Assembly: GCF_010894475.1 (NCBI RefSeq)
Contig: NZ_JAAIYB010000026.1
Span: forward strand, 1 to 37,234
Source of the DNA: Myxococcus vastator
GTDB lineage: Bacteria > Myxococcota > Myxococcia > Myxococcales > Myxococcaceae
Direction: 5' to 3'
Length of the DNA: 37,234 nt
Shown: positions 19,290 through 28,809 of the stretch, in pieces
Layout of the letters: every line of letters begins with the position of its first letter
How positions within the stretch are numbered: the stretch's first letter is position 1
Position numbers and translations under genes: made by a program
Notes under the pieces: model-generated
Databases searched by the model: none
What the model was told of the DNA's origin: nothing
Seen by the model: only the letters and a program-made list of their open reading frames with translations

Positions 19290-20645
19290 ATGCACGCACG
19301 GGCACGATGGCGACTCGCGGGCCCGGCCCTCCTGTGTGTCCTCACGGCGGGCCTGCTCGCGTCCGCGGCCGAGGCACCCACGACAGGCGGCCAGCCCACC
19401 GTGGCGCGCTGCGACCTGGAGGGCGTGGTCGACGCCGGCACCAGCGACTACCTGTCCGACTGCGTGGCGCGCGCCGAGGCCGCGGGGCATGACGCGCTGC
19501 TCGTCCGGCTGGACACCCCCGGCGGCTCGCTGGAGGCCACGCGCCACATCGTCCGGGCCTTCCTCTCGTCACCTGTCCCGGTGCTCGTTTGGGTCGGCCC
19601 CTCCGGCGCACACGCGGGCAGCGCGGGCGTCTTCATCGCCCTGGCGTCCAACGTCGCGGCCATGGCGCCGGGCACCAACATCGGGGCCGCGCATCCGGTG
19701 GTGGGCCCCTCCGGCCAGTCCCCGGAGGCCGTGGGCGGCGAGCAACTGGCCCGCAAGGTGGAGAACGACGCCGTCGCGTTCGCGGAGAGCATCGCCCAGC
19801 AGCGGGGCCGCAATGCGCAGTGGGCCGCCTCCGCCGTGCGCGACAGCGTCAGCGTGTCCGCGGACGACGCGCGGGCGCTGCGCGTGGTGGAGTACGTCAC
19901 GCCCACCGAGGCGGAGTTCCTCGCGCAGGCGGACGGGCGGCGCGTGACGGTGGCAGGGGGCGAGTCCGTGCGGCTCTCCACCCGGGATGCACGGCTCGTC
20001 ACGCTGGAGCCCACGCTGTCCCAGCGCGCCGTGCACGCGCTCGCCAACCCCGGCATCGTCTATCTGCTGTTCCTGGTGGCCGCGTTGGGGCTGGTGGTGG
20101 AGCTGTCCCACCCGGGCGCCATCGTCCCGGGGCTCATCGGCGCGGTGGCGCTCGTCCTCGCGCTGGTGGCGTCCTCCGCGCTGCCGGTGCGCGCGGGCGC
20201 GGTGCTGCTGATGCTGGTGGGCGCGGCCCTCATCATCGCGGAGCTGTTCGTCGCCAGTGGATTGCTCGGCGCCGCGGGCGTGGTGCTGCTGGGCCTGGGC
20301 GGCCTGTTCCTCGTGGACCGCTTCGACCCGGAGTGGTTCGTGGACCGCTCCTTCCACGTGTCGTGGACGTGGCTGGTGCCCACCACCGTGGCGCTGGCGG
20401 GCGCGGCGGCCTACGTCGCCTACCGGAGCGCGCAGACGCGGCGGATTCCCCAGCGAGGTGGCGACCTGGGGCTCGTGGGCGAGCGCGGCACCGCCCTGGC
20501 CCCGGTGACACCGGAGCGCGGCGAGGTGTTCATCCATGGAGAGCGCTGGCTCGCCACCTCCACCACGCCCATCCGCTCCGGCGCCCACGTCGTGGTGCGG
20601 GGAATGGAAGGACTCACCCTCTTCGTCGACGAGGTACCGACATGA
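19290..20645 (+). CDS. NfeD-family membrane-bound serine protease (NfeD1b/ClpP-class), 451 aa
   Basis: The signal peptide (1-28) is followed by a ClpP/crotonase-fold protease domain with GGSLEATR, the nucleophile in HAGSAGV (Ser at about 111) and Lys in [13 protein letters not shown] (about 155), matching the Ser-Lys dyad of Pyrococcus 1510-N. Next come about four to five membrane helices (about residues 250-385) and a C-terminal OB-fold NfeD domain (about 390-450, [25 protein letters not shown]). Such proteases cut the C-terminal hydrophobic tail of the partner stomatin/slipin, whose gene overlaps the end of this one by four bases (ATGA). The start ATG is one base after the glycosyltransferase stop. 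Confidence 0.92.
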   Translation: MHARARWRLAGPALLCVLTAGLLASAAEAPTTGGQPTVARCDLEGVVDAGTSDYLSDCVARAEAAGHDALLVRLDTPGGSLEATRHIVRAFLSSPVPVLVWVGPSGAHAGSAGVFIALASNVAAMAPGTNIGAAHPVVGPSGQSPEAVGGEQLARKVENDAVAFAESIAQQRGRNAQWAASAVRDSVSVSADDARALRVVEYVTPTEAEFLAQADGRRVTVAGGESVRLSTRDARLVTLEPTLSQRAVHALANPGIVYLLFLVAALGLVVELSHPGAIVPGLIGAVALVLALVASSALPVRAGAVLLMLVGAALIIAELFVASGLLGAAGVVLLGLGGLFLVDRFDPEWFVDRSFHVSWTWLVPTTVALAGAAAYVAYRSAQTRRIPQRGGDLGLVGERGTALAPVTPERGEVFIHGERWLATSTTPIRSGAHVVVRGMEGLTLFVDEVPT

Positions 20646-21484
20646 TGCAATGGACCGGACTGCTCGGAGTGCTCATCCCCGTCGCCATCGTCTTCCTGCT
20701 CTTCCTGTCCGGGGTGCGCATCGTCAACGAGTACCAGAACGGCGTGGTGTTCCGGCTCGGGCGGTTCGTGGGCCTCAAGCGCGCGGGCTTCCGCTGGCTC
20801 ATCCCCTTCGTGGAGCGCATGGTCATCATCGACCTGCGCACCGTCACCCGCGACGTGCCTCCGCAGGACGTCATCACCCGGGACAACGTCAGCGTGAAGG
20901 TCAACGCCGTCGTCTACTTCCGCGTCATCCACGCGGACAAGGCCGTGCTCCAGGTGGAGGACTACCTCTATGCCACCAGCCAGCTCGCCCAGACGACGCT
21001 GCGCTCCATCCTGGGCCAGGTGGAGTTGGACCAGCTCCTCTCCGAGCGCGACCGCATCAACCAGGACATCCAGCAGGTGCTCGACGCCCGCACCGACCCG
21101 TGGGGCATCAAGGTGTCCAACGTGGAGGTGAAGCACATCGACCTGCCCTCGGAGATGCAGCGGGCCATCGCGCGGCAGGCCGAAGCCGAGCGCGAGCGCC
21201 GCGCGAAAATCATCGCCGCCGAGGGCGAACACCAGGCCGCCGAGAAGCTCTCCATGGCCGCCAGGGTCCTCGGCCGCTATCCGGCCACCCTCCAGCTCCG
21301 CTACCTCCAGACGCTGGTGGAGATTACCTCCGGGGGCAACCACACCATCCTGCCCATCCCGCTGGACCTGCTGCGCACGCTCAGCGGCGTGAAGGCCGGC
21401 CTGGAGCAGGCCGACGATGGACACGAGGACCGGCGCTACGCCGACGATGAAGAGGAGGGGCCTCCCGCGGGCGGCCTGTCCTGA
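20642..21484 (+). CDS. Slipin (stomatin/SPFH family), 280 aa
   Basis: A membrane-scaffold protein. One N-terminal membrane helix (residues 5-25) precedes the SPFH domain (about 28-185), with [53 protein letters not shown] and the RTILGQ-like [18 protein letters not shown]. After that comes an Ala/Glu/Arg coiled-coil ([23 protein letters not shown]) and an acidic tail. Slipins form oligomeric rings at the inner membrane and are cleaved by, and regulated with, NfeD proteases. The gene starts inside the last codon of the NfeD gene and ends six bases before a convergent gene. Confidence 0.93.
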   Translation: MMQWTGLLGVLIPVAIVFLLFLSGVRIVNEYQNGVVFRLGRFVGLKRAGFRWLIPFVERMVIIDLRTVTRDVPPQDVITRDNVSVKVNAVVYFRVIHADKAVLQVEDYLYATSQLAQTTLRSILGQVELDQLLSERDRINQDIQQVLDARTDPWGIKVSNVEVKHIDLPSEMQRAIARQAEAERERRAKIIAAEGEHQAAEKLSMAARVLGRYPATLQLRYLQTLVEITSGGNHTILPIPLDLLRTLSGVKAGLEQADDGHEDRRYADDEEEGPPAGGLS

Positions 21485-21490
21485 CCGCCG

Positions 21491-21952
21491 CTACTCGAAG
21501 AGCTCCTGCCGCTCCAGCTTGATGGCGCGCCGGCTCAGCCGCAGCGACGCCAGCACGAGCAGCGCCGTCGCGCCCAGCAGCACCACGCCCAACGAGAAGG
21601 ACACCACCGGCAGGGCCTCGGGGAGCTGCGTCTGCCGCTTCGTCAGGTACAGCAGCGACGTCACCACGAAGGCCAGCAGCGCCGTGTAGGTGAAGGCAAT
21701 CGCCCGGGCGAGGATGGCGTGCCGCCGGTCCAGGATGGCGACCTCCTGGCGCAGCACCGCGCGCCGGGTGTGCCCCTCCGGCAGCAGCCGCCACTCCCGC
21801 ACCATCTCCCGGATGCGCGCCGTCATGCGCGCAATCTGGTTGTCCAGCCCTGTCGCCACGATGCCGCACGCCGACACCATCACCGCGGGCGTCACCGCCG
21901 TGCCGATGAGCCGGATGGAAGAGAGGTCCACGACTTCCGCGAGGCCATTCAT
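21491..21952 (-). CDS. DUF2721 family membrane protein, 153 aa
   Basis: A small integral membrane protein. Helices are seen at about residues 15-40 (TAVTPAVMVSACGIVATGL), 78-105 (AIAFTYTALLAFVVTSLLYL) and 112-138 (ALPVVSFSLGVVLLGATALLVLASL), with a charged cytoplasmic stretch (ARMTARIREMVREW) between the first two. The order fits DUF2721, whose function is unknown. The ATG at 21950-21952 follows GAGGAGG closely and was preferred over a frame open for another 47 codons. It is divergent from the MerR gene, with 192 bp between the starts, and converges on the slipin gene. Confidence 0.8.
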   Translation of the reverse strand: MNGLAEVVDLSSIRLIGTAVTPAVMVSACGIVATGLDNQIARMTARIREMVREWRLLPEGHTRRAVLRQEVAILDRRHAILARAIAFTYTALLAFVVTSLLYLTKRQTQLPEALPVVSFSLGVVLLGATALLVLASLRLSRRAIKLERQELFE

Positions 21953-22109
21953 GCCCTCCTCTGTTCCACCCCACCCCGACTGACGCAACACCTCCGCGCA
22001 CCTCCCCCGCCACCGGGTCATGACAGCGACCAAGCGCCAGGTATCAGGACTCGGCAGCAGCACTGTCAAGACTCCACCCAGAGCCGCTGACAATTCACCA
22101 GTGGCAACT

Positions 22110-22138
22110 TGACACCATCAATGTCGAGTCATACTGTC
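22110..22138 (+). promoter_or_regulatory. Putative promoter and MerR-type operator of merR-vWA operon
   Basis: TTGACA (22110-22115) and TACTGT (22133-22138) are 17 bp apart. The dyad TTGACA-N7-TGTCGA (22110-22128) overlaps the -35 and spacer, where MerR-family proteins bind. Only six bases separate the -10 from the GTG start, so the message may be leaderless and autoregulated. Confidence 0.5.
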
Positions 22139-22144
22139 TGAACC

Positions 22145-22630
22145 GTGAGCACGCCGAAGACACAGAGCGAATGGAAGCTGACGGAGCTGGCCGAGGCGGT
22201 GGGCGTCTCGCCGCGGACGGTGCGCTACTACGTCCAACGCGGCCTGCTTCCCGCGCCCCCCTTCCGGGGGCCCGACACCGTGTACGGGGAAGCGCACCTC
22301 GTGCGGCTCAAGGCCATCCGCGTCCTGCAGGCGCGGTTCCTTCCCCTGGATGCCATCCAGGCGGAGCTGCAGCGCCTGAGCCTCGATGAGCTGCGCCAGC
22401 TCGCCGACTCGGACGCGACCCCCACGCCCCCGGTGTACGCGCAGCCGGCGCCGGGGTCCGCCGTGGTGGCGCCACCAGACCCGGCCACGGGCCTGAAGCG
22501 TTACGAGCGCTGGGAGCTGCTCCCAGGGCTGGAGCTGCACGTCTCGGAAGCAGCGGACACGAAGACCCGGGCGCTCGCGGAACGCGTTCGCGCCCTCATC
22601 GCGGAGTTTCAGGAAAGGGAGAAGCCATGA
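22145..22630 (+). CDS. MerR-family transcriptional regulator, 161 aa
   Basis: An N-terminal MerR winged helix-turn-helix covers residues about 10-78: WKLTELAEAVGVSPRTVRYY, then VQRGLLPAPPFRGPD and YGEAHLVRLKAIRVLQARFLPLDAI. A Pro-rich linker and a short C-terminal region (ERWELLPGLELHVSEAADTKTRALAERVRALIAEFQ) follow. There is no Cys cluster for metal sensing and no B12-binding motif, so the signal is unknown. The GTG start lies right at the expected transcription start with no RBS. The stop overlaps the start of the vWA gene (ATGA), so the two are translationally coupled and the regulator probably serves that protein. Confidence 0.9.
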   Translation: MSTPKTQSEWKLTELAEAVGVSPRTVRYYVQRGLLPAPPFRGPDTVYGEAHLVRLKAIRVLQARFLPLDAIQAELQRLSLDELRQLADSDATPTPPVYAQPAPGSAVVAPPDPATGLKRYERWELLPGLELHVSEAADTKTRALAERVRALIAEFQEREKP

Positions 22631-25209
22631 CCAACGAGAAGGCTGGGCTGTACACGCGCAACGGCACGCAGGTCCCCCTCCAGGGTGTTGAAGTCACGGG
22701 CGAGCTCCTCGGCGGCCATGCGCGCGTGCGCGTTCGCCAGCGCTATCGCAACGACGAGCACCAGCCGGTGGAGGCCGTCTACACCTTCCCCCTCCCCTCC
22801 GATGGCACCCTCTCCGCCTTCTCCATGACGTGCGCCGGGCGGCGCATCGAAGGCGTGGTGCGGGAGCGTGAAGAGGCCTTCCGCACCTACGACGACGCCG
22901 TCACCGCGGGCCACGGCGCGGCGCTGCTGGACGAGGAGCGGCGCAACGTCTTCACCGCGCAGGTGGGCAACCTGCTGCCCGGCGAGGAGACGGTGGTGGA
23001 GGTGGAGTTCCTCCAGGCCGTCACCGCCGAGGAGGGCAGCGTGCGCTGGATGCTGCCCACGCTGGTGGCGCCTCGCTACATCCCCGGAGCGAGCACGGGC
23101 GACCGCACCGGCCACGGCAGCGCGGAGCCCACGGGCCAGGTGCCGGACGCGGACCGCATCACCCCGCCCGTGGGCAACGTGCACTACGGCCTGCGCATGG
23201 ACCTGCTCGTGGACCTGGGCCGCGAGGTGGTGGTGGAGAGCCCGTCCCACGCCATCACCGTCACGAAGGAGGAAGGCACCCGCGTGCGCGTCGGCTTCTC
23301 GCGCGGCGAGGTGTCCCTGGACCGCGACCTGGTGCTGAGCCTGCGCAGCCCGGACAGCAGCGCGGTGTTCACGCCGCTCGTCACCCACCGCAAGGCGGAG
23401 GGCGGCCCGGGCACCTTCGCGCTCACCGTGGTGCCGGACCTGCTGGCCATGGCCTCCGCGCCCCCCAAGCAGGAGGTGGTGCTCGTCGTGGACGTCTCCG
23501 GCTCCATGGCCGGTGAGAGCCTGCCCCAGGCCCAGGCCGCGCTCCGGCTGTGCCTGCGCCACCTGCGCGAGGGCGACCGGTTCAACGTCATCGCGTTCGA
23601 GAGTCGCTTCCGCTCGTTCCAGCCCGAGCCCGTGCCCTTCACGCAGCGCACGCTCGAGGAGGCGGACCGCTGGGTGGCCGCGCTGAACGCCAATGGCGGC
23701 ACGGAGCTGCTCGCGCCCATGCGCGCCGCGGTGCAGGCGGCTCCCGACGGCGTCATCGTGCTGCTCACGGACGGCCAGGTGGGCAACGAGTCGGAGATTC
23801 TCCGCGAGGTGCTCGCGGCGCGGAAGACGGCGCGGGTGTACTCGTTCGGCATCGGCACCAACGTCAGCGACGTGCTGCTGCGGGACCTGGCGAAGCAGAC
23901 GGGCGGCGACGTGGAGTTCATCCACCCGGGCGAGCGCATCGACGACAAGGTGGTGGCGCAGTTCTCCCGCGCGCTGGCGCCGCGGGTCACCGAGCTGGAG
24001 GTCCGCTTCGACGGCGTGGAGTGTGTGGAGCTGGCGCCCGCCGAGCTCCCGCCCCTGGTGGATGGCGTGCCCTGGACGCTGCTGGGCCGCTATGCCTCGC
24101 CCGGGACGGGCACGGTGACGCTGCGGGGGCGCTCGGGCCGGGAGCCCTTCTCGCTCACCGTCCGCGTGGACCTGCCCGCGGTGTCGGACCGGCCGGCGGT
24201 GGAGAAGTTGTGGGCCGCCGAGCGCATCCGCGGCTGGGAGGCCGCGCAGCTCACCGGACGCCGCGCGGAGTCCATGAAGCAGCGCATCGTCGAGCTGGCC
24301 GTCGCGCACCAGATTGTCACCCGGTACACCTCGTTCGTCGTGGTGGAGGAGCGCAAGGGCGAGCGGCGCACCTCTGGGCAGGCCCATACGCGCGTCGTCC
24401 CCGTGAATGCGCCCGCGGGCTGGGACATGTTCGGCGGCGCGAAGAAGGAGCAGGCCGAAATCGGTGGCGCCGTTCCCCGGCGCGGACGGATGGCCGCCAG
24501 GGGCGGCATGCCGCCTCCGTCGGCCGCAGCTCCCGCCTCCGGGGCTCGTCCGCTGATTCAAGTGCGGCGCATCACCCCTGCCCGAGCAGCGCCCGCGCCC
24601 GCGCAGAGCGCGCCCTCCATGGATGCCGATGATGGCACCACGGACTGGATGGAGATGAGGCGCGAGCCGCTCGAGCGGAGCAAGGCCGCCAAGAAGAAGC
24701 GCGAGAAGGGAGGCATCCTCTCCCGCTTCTTCGACGGTGCGCCGGCCTCGGAGCCGCTGAAGGAGGCGGAGGCCGAGGAGTCCGACGCGTACCTCGCGGA
24801 GGCTCCGGCGTCCGAGGGCGGTGTCGACATGGGCGCGGAGAGCCTGCTGTCGAGGCAGCTCGCCAATGGGCTCTGGGACGGCACCGGCGAAGGCTCCGAG
24901 CCCGTGCGGCAGGCACGCGCCACGGCGCTGGCCCTGCTGACGCTGCTGCGCGAGGGCATCACCAGCAGCCACCCGCTGCACGGCGCGCAGGTGAAGAAGG
25001 CGGTGGAGGCCCTGCTGTCCCTGGCCGCGAGCATCGGCGGGGACGCGCAGGTGGCGGAGCTGGCGCTGGGCGTGGCGTGGCTGGCCGCGGCGGGGCCGCG
25101 CACCCGGGGCCGCATCGAGCAGGCCGCGAGGCCGCTGGCCGGCCTCACCGGCCGGCTGGGCAACGAGGTGGCCCTGCGCGAGCACGTCGACACGCTGGCC
25201 GCGCGCTGA
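22627..25209 (+). CDS. VIT and vWA domain protein, 860 aa
   Basis: It has a vault-protein inter-alpha-trypsin (VIT) domain at about residues 8-135 (VTGELLGGHARVRVRQRYRN, YTFPLPSDGTLSAFSM, REEAFRTYDDA). A von Willebrand A domain follows at about 275-450 with the MIDAS site VVDVSGSMAGES (from about residue 285), the threonine-loop GGTELLAP and the third site LLTDGQVGN. A Pro/Ala-rich linker (about 615-680), a basic patch (KAAKKKREKG) and a helical C-terminal region (720-860) come next. VIT-vWA proteins are common in delta-proteobacteria and are predicted metal-dependent protein-binding platforms, with no established role. No signal peptide is seen, so it is probably cytoplasmic. The start overlaps the MerR gene by four bases. 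Confidence 0.9.
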   Translation: MTNEKAGLYTRNGTQVPLQGVEVTGELLGGHARVRVRQRYRNDEHQPVEAVYTFPLPSDGTLSAFSMTCAGRRIEGVVREREEAFRTYDDAVTAGHGAALLDEERRNVFTAQVGNLLPGEETVVEVEFLQAVTAEEGSVRWMLPTLVAPRYIPGASTGDRTGHGSAEPTGQVPDADRITPPVGNVHYGLRMDLLVDLGREVVVESPSHAITVTKEEGTRVRVGFSRGEVSLDRDLVLSLRSPDSSAVFTPLVTHRKAEGGPGTFALTVVPDLLAMASAPPKQEVVLVVDVSGSMAGESLPQAQAALRLCLRHLREGDRFNVIAFESRFRSFQPEPVPFTQRTLEEADRWVAALNANGGTELLAPMRAAVQAAPDGVIVLLTDGQVGNESEILREVLAARKTARVYSFGIGTNVSDVLLRDLAKQTGGDVEFIHPGERIDDKVVAQFSRALAPRVTELEVRFDGVECVELAPAELPPLVDGVPWTLLGRYASPGTGTVTLRGRSGREPFSLTVRVDLPAVSDRPAVEKLWAAERIRGWEAAQLTGRRAESMKQRIVELAVAHQIVTRYTSFVVVEERKGERRTSGQAHTRVVPVNAPAGWDMFGGAKKEQAEIGGAVPRRGRMAARGGMPPPSAAAPASGARPLIQVRRITPARAAPAPAQSAPSMDADDGTTDWMEMRREPLERSKAAKKKREKGGILSRFFDGAPASEPLKEAEAEESDAYLAEAPASEGGVDMGAESLLSRQLANGLWDGTGEGSEPVRQARATALALLTLLREGITSSHPLHGAQVKKAVEALLSLAASIGGDAQVAELALGVAWLAAAGPRTRGRIEQAARPLAGLTGRLGNEVALREHVDTLAAR

Positions 25210-25279
25210 CGCACCGCGAACAGGCGGCGGCATGACTGACACATGCCGCCGCCGCGCTTCGCATACAGTGCCGGGCGCC

Positions 25280-26392
25280 ATGACGCTCGCCACGCTCCTC
25301 CTGCTTGCCACGCTCGCAGCTCAGTCCCCGGAGACTCCGCCCGCTCCCGAGGTCCCGACACCGGAGACGGTCACCTCGCCGCCCCTGGTCTCCACGCCCG
25401 AGGCCTGTGCGGCCAGCTCCGAAGCGGATTACTCGGCGGGCTTCGACGCGCTCGTGAGCGGCGATGACGCGAAGGCGCTCGCGCTGTTCGAGCGGGTGCT
25501 CGCCGCCTGTCCACAGCACCCCTACGCCACCGAGCTGGCCCGGCTCTCCCGGACCCGGCTCGTGCCCGGGGGCCGGCTGGCCACCGCCGCCGCGAGCGAG
25601 CTGGGGCGCGAGCCACACTCCAACGCCGCACGCGCCTCGCTCGTCGTGGCGCAGACGCTGCACGGCGTGGCCCAAGGTGTCCTCCTGTGCGCCATTGGAG
25701 ATTGCAGCGGCAAGGGGTACGCCGCGGCGTCGCTGCTGGGCGCCGGGGCGGGCGCCGCCAGCTCGTGGCTGCTCACCCGGGGCGGCGTGACGGATGGGCA
25801 GGCCGCCGTCATCAACTCCGGCACCGTGTGGGGTTTCTGGTTCGGTGTCGCGACGCTGCTCGCCTTTGACTTGGAGGGTGACGATGCCCTGGGCGCCGCC
25901 ATCCTCGGCGGGGCCGGCTTCACCGGCGTGGGCGTGCTGCTGGCGCACCTGGTGAGCCCCACCTCGGGGCAGGTGTCCCTGGCCAACTCGGGTGGCCTCT
26001 GGGCCGGCGTGGTGACGGCGCTGTTCCTGGCGACTTCGGACAGCAGCGACACGCAGGGCTTCTTCGCCGCCGAGCTGGGCGCCACGGCCGCGGGCATCCT
26101 GTCGATGGCCATCCTGTCGAAGTACGTGCCGGTGTCCCGGGGCCGCATGCTCATCATCGACGCGGGCGGCATCCTCGGCGGGCTGGTGGGCGCCAGCGGC
26201 GTCTACCTCACCGCGGGCAACGACGCCGGAGACGCCATCCTCCTGGGCACCGGCATTGGCGTGCTGGGCGGCCTGGTCCTCACCACGTACCTCACCCGGA
26301 ACTTCGACCTCCCGGACGCGCCCCAGGTGACGCTGGCACCGCTCACCACGTCGCGTGGGGGCACGGGCGTGTCCATGGTGGGCCGGTTCTAG
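25280..26392 (+). CDS. Exported glycine-rich membrane protein with one TPR-like segment, 370 aa
   Basis: A signal peptide (MTLATLLLLATLAAQS) is followed by a Pro/Thr/Glu-rich linker. One TPR-like unit with Cys on either side follows (YSAGFDALVSGDDAKALALFERVLAACPQHPYATELARL, about residues 50-90). Then come about seven hydrophobic Gly/Ala-rich segments separated by short polar turns. I do not recognise the family; the architecture recalls myxobacterial envelope proteins predicted from genomes only. The ATG at 25280 was chosen over one 16 codons earlier because the signal peptide starts there. It is 70 bp after the vWA gene, on the same strand, and could be co-transcribed. Function unknown. Confidence 0.75.
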   Translation: MTLATLLLLATLAAQSPETPPAPEVPTPETVTSPPLVSTPEACAASSEADYSAGFDALVSGDDAKALALFERVLAACPQHPYATELARLSRTRLVPGGRLATAAASELGREPHSNAARASLVVAQTLHGVAQGVLLCAIGDCSGKGYAAASLLGAGAGAASSWLLTRGGVTDGQAAVINSGTVWGFWFGVATLLAFDLEGDDALGAAILGGAGFTGVGVLLAHLVSPTSGQVSLANSGGLWAGVVTALFLATSDSSDTQGFFAAELGATAAGILSMAILSKYVPVSRGRMLIIDAGGILGGLVGASGVYLTAGNDAGDAILLGTGIGVLGGLVLTTYLTRNFDLPDAPQVTLAPLTTSRGGTGVSMVGRF

Positions 26393-26398
26393 CCGCGA

Positions 26399-27226
26399 TC
26401 AGCGGCGGCGCAGGCCGTAGATGGACATCACCAGCTGCTCGAAGGTGCGCGAGGGCAGCACCGTCTTCGCCACCACCGCCACCCGCTGCGCCAGTTGGGC
26501 CACCGGGTAGCGCACGCGAGGCGCACCGCGCTCCATCACCTCCAGCACCTTCTTCGCCACGGCCTCCGCGGAGAGGCCCTCGCGTTCACCGGACTCGATG
26601 GCCTTCAGCCCGGCCTCGAAGCGCTCCTGGTACGCGGAGCCCGCGCCCGCCTTCGCGACACACACGCGGTTCCGGGTGATGTGCGTCCGCACGTCTCCGG
26701 GCTGCACCAGCGTCGCCTCGATGCCGAACTCGGCCACCTCCTGGCGCAGCGCCTCGGTGAAGCCCTCCAGGGCGAACTTGCTGGCGCTGTAGAGCGACTG
26801 GAAGGGCAACCCCACCTGCCCGCCCAGGGAGCTGACCTGGATGATGCGGCCGGAGCGCCGCTCGCGCATCGACGGCAGCACCGCCTTGCACATGCGCAGC
26901 GCACCCAGGAAGTTGACGTCCAGCTGCGCGCGCGCTTCCTCGATGGAGGTGTCCTCGGCGGCGCCCGCGAGCGCGTGGCCCGCGTTGTTCACCACCACGT
27001 CGATGCGGCCCTCACGCGCCAGCACCGTCTCCACGGCCCGCTGCACGGAGTCATCCTGGGTGACGTCCAGCGCCAGCATCCGGTAGCCCGGCGGCGCGGC
27101 CTCCACGGGGCGGCGGCTGGTGCCGTAGACGGTGTAGCCGCGAGCGCTCAGCAGCTCCGCGCACGCCTTGCCGATGCCGGACGACGCACCGGTGATGAGA
27201 ACGACGCTTCCTTGCGAACCGGGCAT
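26399..27226 (-). CDS. Short-chain dehydrogenase/reductase (classical SDR), 275 aa
   Basis: An NAD(P)-dependent oxidoreductase. The cofactor motif TGASSGIG is at residues 12-19 and is followed by the TSRRP region, in which two Arg suggest NADP preference. NNAG is at 80-83, the catalytic Ser is in VSSLGG (about 132) and YSASK gives Tyr146 and Lys150. The C-terminal extension (about 200-275) is basic and hydrophobic, as in SDRs acting on lipids, steroids or retinol-like substrates. The ATG at 27224-27226 has GGAG five bases before it; a frame 13 codons longer has no such site. It converges with the preceding membrane-protein gene, with six bases between stops. Substrate unknown. Confidence 0.92.
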   Translation of the reverse strand: MPGSQGSVVLITGASSGIGKACAELLSARGYTVYGTSRRPVEAAPPGYRMLALDVTQDDSVQRAVETVLAREGRIDVVVNNAGHALAGAAEDTSIEEARAQLDVNFLGALRMCKAVLPSMRERRSGRIIQVSSLGGQVGLPFQSLYSASKFALEGFTEALRQEVAEFGIEATLVQPGDVRTHITRNRVCVAKAGAGSAYQERFEAGLKAIESGEREGLSAEAVAKKVLEVMERGAPRVRYPVAQLAQRVAVVAKTVLPSRTFEQLVMSIYGLRRR

Positions 27227-27322
27227 CCAGGCTCCGTGCGGCAGTCTTCCTGGCGCACAAACCACGGGTGCCCCGGGCCCGACAAGGCACTCTCACCCCG
27301 CGTCACGGGGGTGCCCAGCGAC

Positions 27323-27613
27323 CTAGACAGTCTTGCTGCTCGCCGGGGCGGCGACACCCGGCTGCGCATCCTCTCCCGCGACGGCGACCTGGTGGCGCTG
27401 CACCTCGCGCACCATGAAGAAGGCGGCGGCGGACAACACGCCCAGGTCATCCAGCCAGCCGAGCACCGGAATCACGTCCGGCAGCGCGTCCACGGGCGAC
27501 AGGAAGTAGACCACCGCCATCACCCCGGCGAGCTTCCGCCAGAGCGCTACGTGCGGGTCGCGCACGTACCGGAAGAAACGGCTCCCCATTCCACGAAGGC
27601 CTGCGATGTTCAT
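27323..27613 (-). CDS. DUF1232 (YkvA-type) small membrane protein, 96 aa
   Basis: A small inner-membrane protein of the DUF1232/YkvA family: the hallmark YFLSPVDALPDVIPVLGWLDDLGVL lies at about residues 36-60. The N-terminal part (FRYVRDPHVALWRKLAGVMAVVYFL) gives the first hydrophobic segment, and a second follows (LGVLSAAAFFMVREVQRH). The role of the family is unknown. The ATG at 27611-27613 has a GAGGTAGG site just upstream and was preferred over a frame 16 codons longer. It lies 89 bp downstream of the iron-transport ATPase gene on the same strand. Confidence 0.87.
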   Translation of the reverse strand: MNIAGLRGMGSRFFRYVRDPHVALWRKLAGVMAVVYFLSPVDALPDVIPVLGWLDDLGVLSAAAFFMVREVQRHQVAVAGEDAQPGVAAPASSKTV

Positions 27614-27702
27614 ACCTACCTCTACGCACGAGGGGCCCGGGTGATTGCGGCCCCAGCCCATACCTAGCGTATGCCGTCCGGCCGCCCGGAGGACAGCCAG
27701 GC

Positions 27703-28761
27703 TCAGTCCGGAGTGTCCTCCAGCACCATCGCGCGGCCCACCACCTCCAGCCTCGCCCGGTCGCCCGCGCGCAGCGGCAGGTCCGGCGCGCCGCGCACGG
27801 TGAGCTCCAGGCCGTTGCAGGCCACGGTGAACTCGGCGGCGGGTCCCTGGAACTCGCGCGTCAGCACCTCCGCTCGCAGCGCGCCGCCCAGCGCGACGCC
27901 GTCCGTGTCCGGAACCAGTCGCATCGCCTCGGGCCGCAGCGACAGCAGCACGTTGCCCTTCGCCGGCGCGCCCGTCACCGGAAGGATGCCGAGCAGCGTC
28001 CGGGCGCCATTGCCAAAGCCCACGCCCGGCAGCAGGTTGGTGCCGCCCAGGAAGTACGCCACGAAGGCCGTGCGCGGCGTGGCATAGACGGCCTCCGGCG
28101 TGCCCACCTGCTCCACCTTGCCTGCCCGCATCACCGCCAGCCGGTCCGCGAAGGCCATGGCCTCCTGCTGGTCATGCGTGACGAGCATCACCGTGGCCCC
28201 CAGCGACTTCAGCGCCCGCCGGACCTCCATCCGCGTGGAGGCCCGCAGCGCGCTGTCCAGGCTGGAGAAGGGCTCGTCGAGCAGCAGCACCCGCGGACCT
28301 GGAGCCAGCGCGCGGGCCAGCGCCACGCGCTGCTGCTGCCCACCCGAGAGCGCGTGCGGCATGCGCGACTCGAAGCCCTCCAGGCCGAAGAGCTTCAGCA
28401 TGTGGCTCGCGCGAGCACGGGCCTCCTGGCGCGGCAGCGCGGTGAGGCCAAAGGCCACGTTCTCCACCACGGACAGGTGCGGGAAGAGCGCGTAGTCCTG
28501 GAACACCATGCCCACGCTGCGCTGCTCGGGCGGCACGAAGGCGCCGGAGCTGGCCAGGGTGCGGCCCTCCAGCATGACGGTGCCGCCGTTGGGGCGCTCG
28601 AAGCCCGCGACCAGCCGCAGCGTCGTCGTCTTGCCACACCCCGACGGGCCCAGCAGGGCCAGCACCTCGCCGGGCTCCACCGCCAGGGACAGGCCGTCCA
28701 CCGCGGCGGTACCGCTGGAGGCATAACGAAGGGTGACGTCATCGAGCGAAAGCAGGGGCAT
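27703..28761 (-). CDS. fbpC: Ferric iron ABC transporter ATPase (FbpC-type), 352 aa
   Basis: The ATPase of the FbpABC importer. Walker A GPSGCGKT is at residues 38-45, the Q-loop [12 protein letters not shown] at about 87-98, the signature LSGGQQQR at 138-145, Walker [13 protein letters not shown] at 158-169 and the switch His in [12 protein letters not shown]-terminal TOBE-like region follows (about 235-350). This ATPase type (FbpC/PotA/CysA subgroup) serves several importers; ferric iron is assigned from the adjacent substrate-binding protein. It is 48 bp downstream of the permease gene and is the third gene of the operon. Confidence 0.88.
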   Translation of the reverse strand: MPLLSLDDVTLRYASSGTAAVDGLSLAVEPGEVLALLGPSGCGKTTTLRLVAGFERPNGGTVMLEGRTLASSGAFVPPEQRSVGMVFQDYALFPHLSVVENVAFGLTALPRQEARARASHMLKLFGLEGFESRMPHALSGGQQQRVALARALAPGPRVLLLDEPFSSLDSALRASTRMEVRRALKSLGATVMLVTHDQQEAMAFADRLAVMRAGKVEQVGTPEAVYATPRTAFVAYFLGGTNLLPGVGFGNGARTLLGILPVTGAPAKGNVLLSLRPEAMRLVPDTDGVALGGALRAEVLTREFQGPAAEFTVACNGLELTVRGAPDLPLRAGDRARLEVVGRAMVLEDTPD

Positions 28762-28809
28762 GGCGGGCGGCGCACCCTACCGCGTTCCCGCGGGTCCGGG
28801 CGCTTTGGC

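Noticed and set aside
22609-25311. Open frame of 900 codons on the minus strand opposite the VIT-vWA gene
   Set aside because: Composition is His/Arg/Ala/Gly-rich without domains, as expected opposite a gene with G/C third positions; the plus-strand frame has clear VIT and MIDAS motifs.
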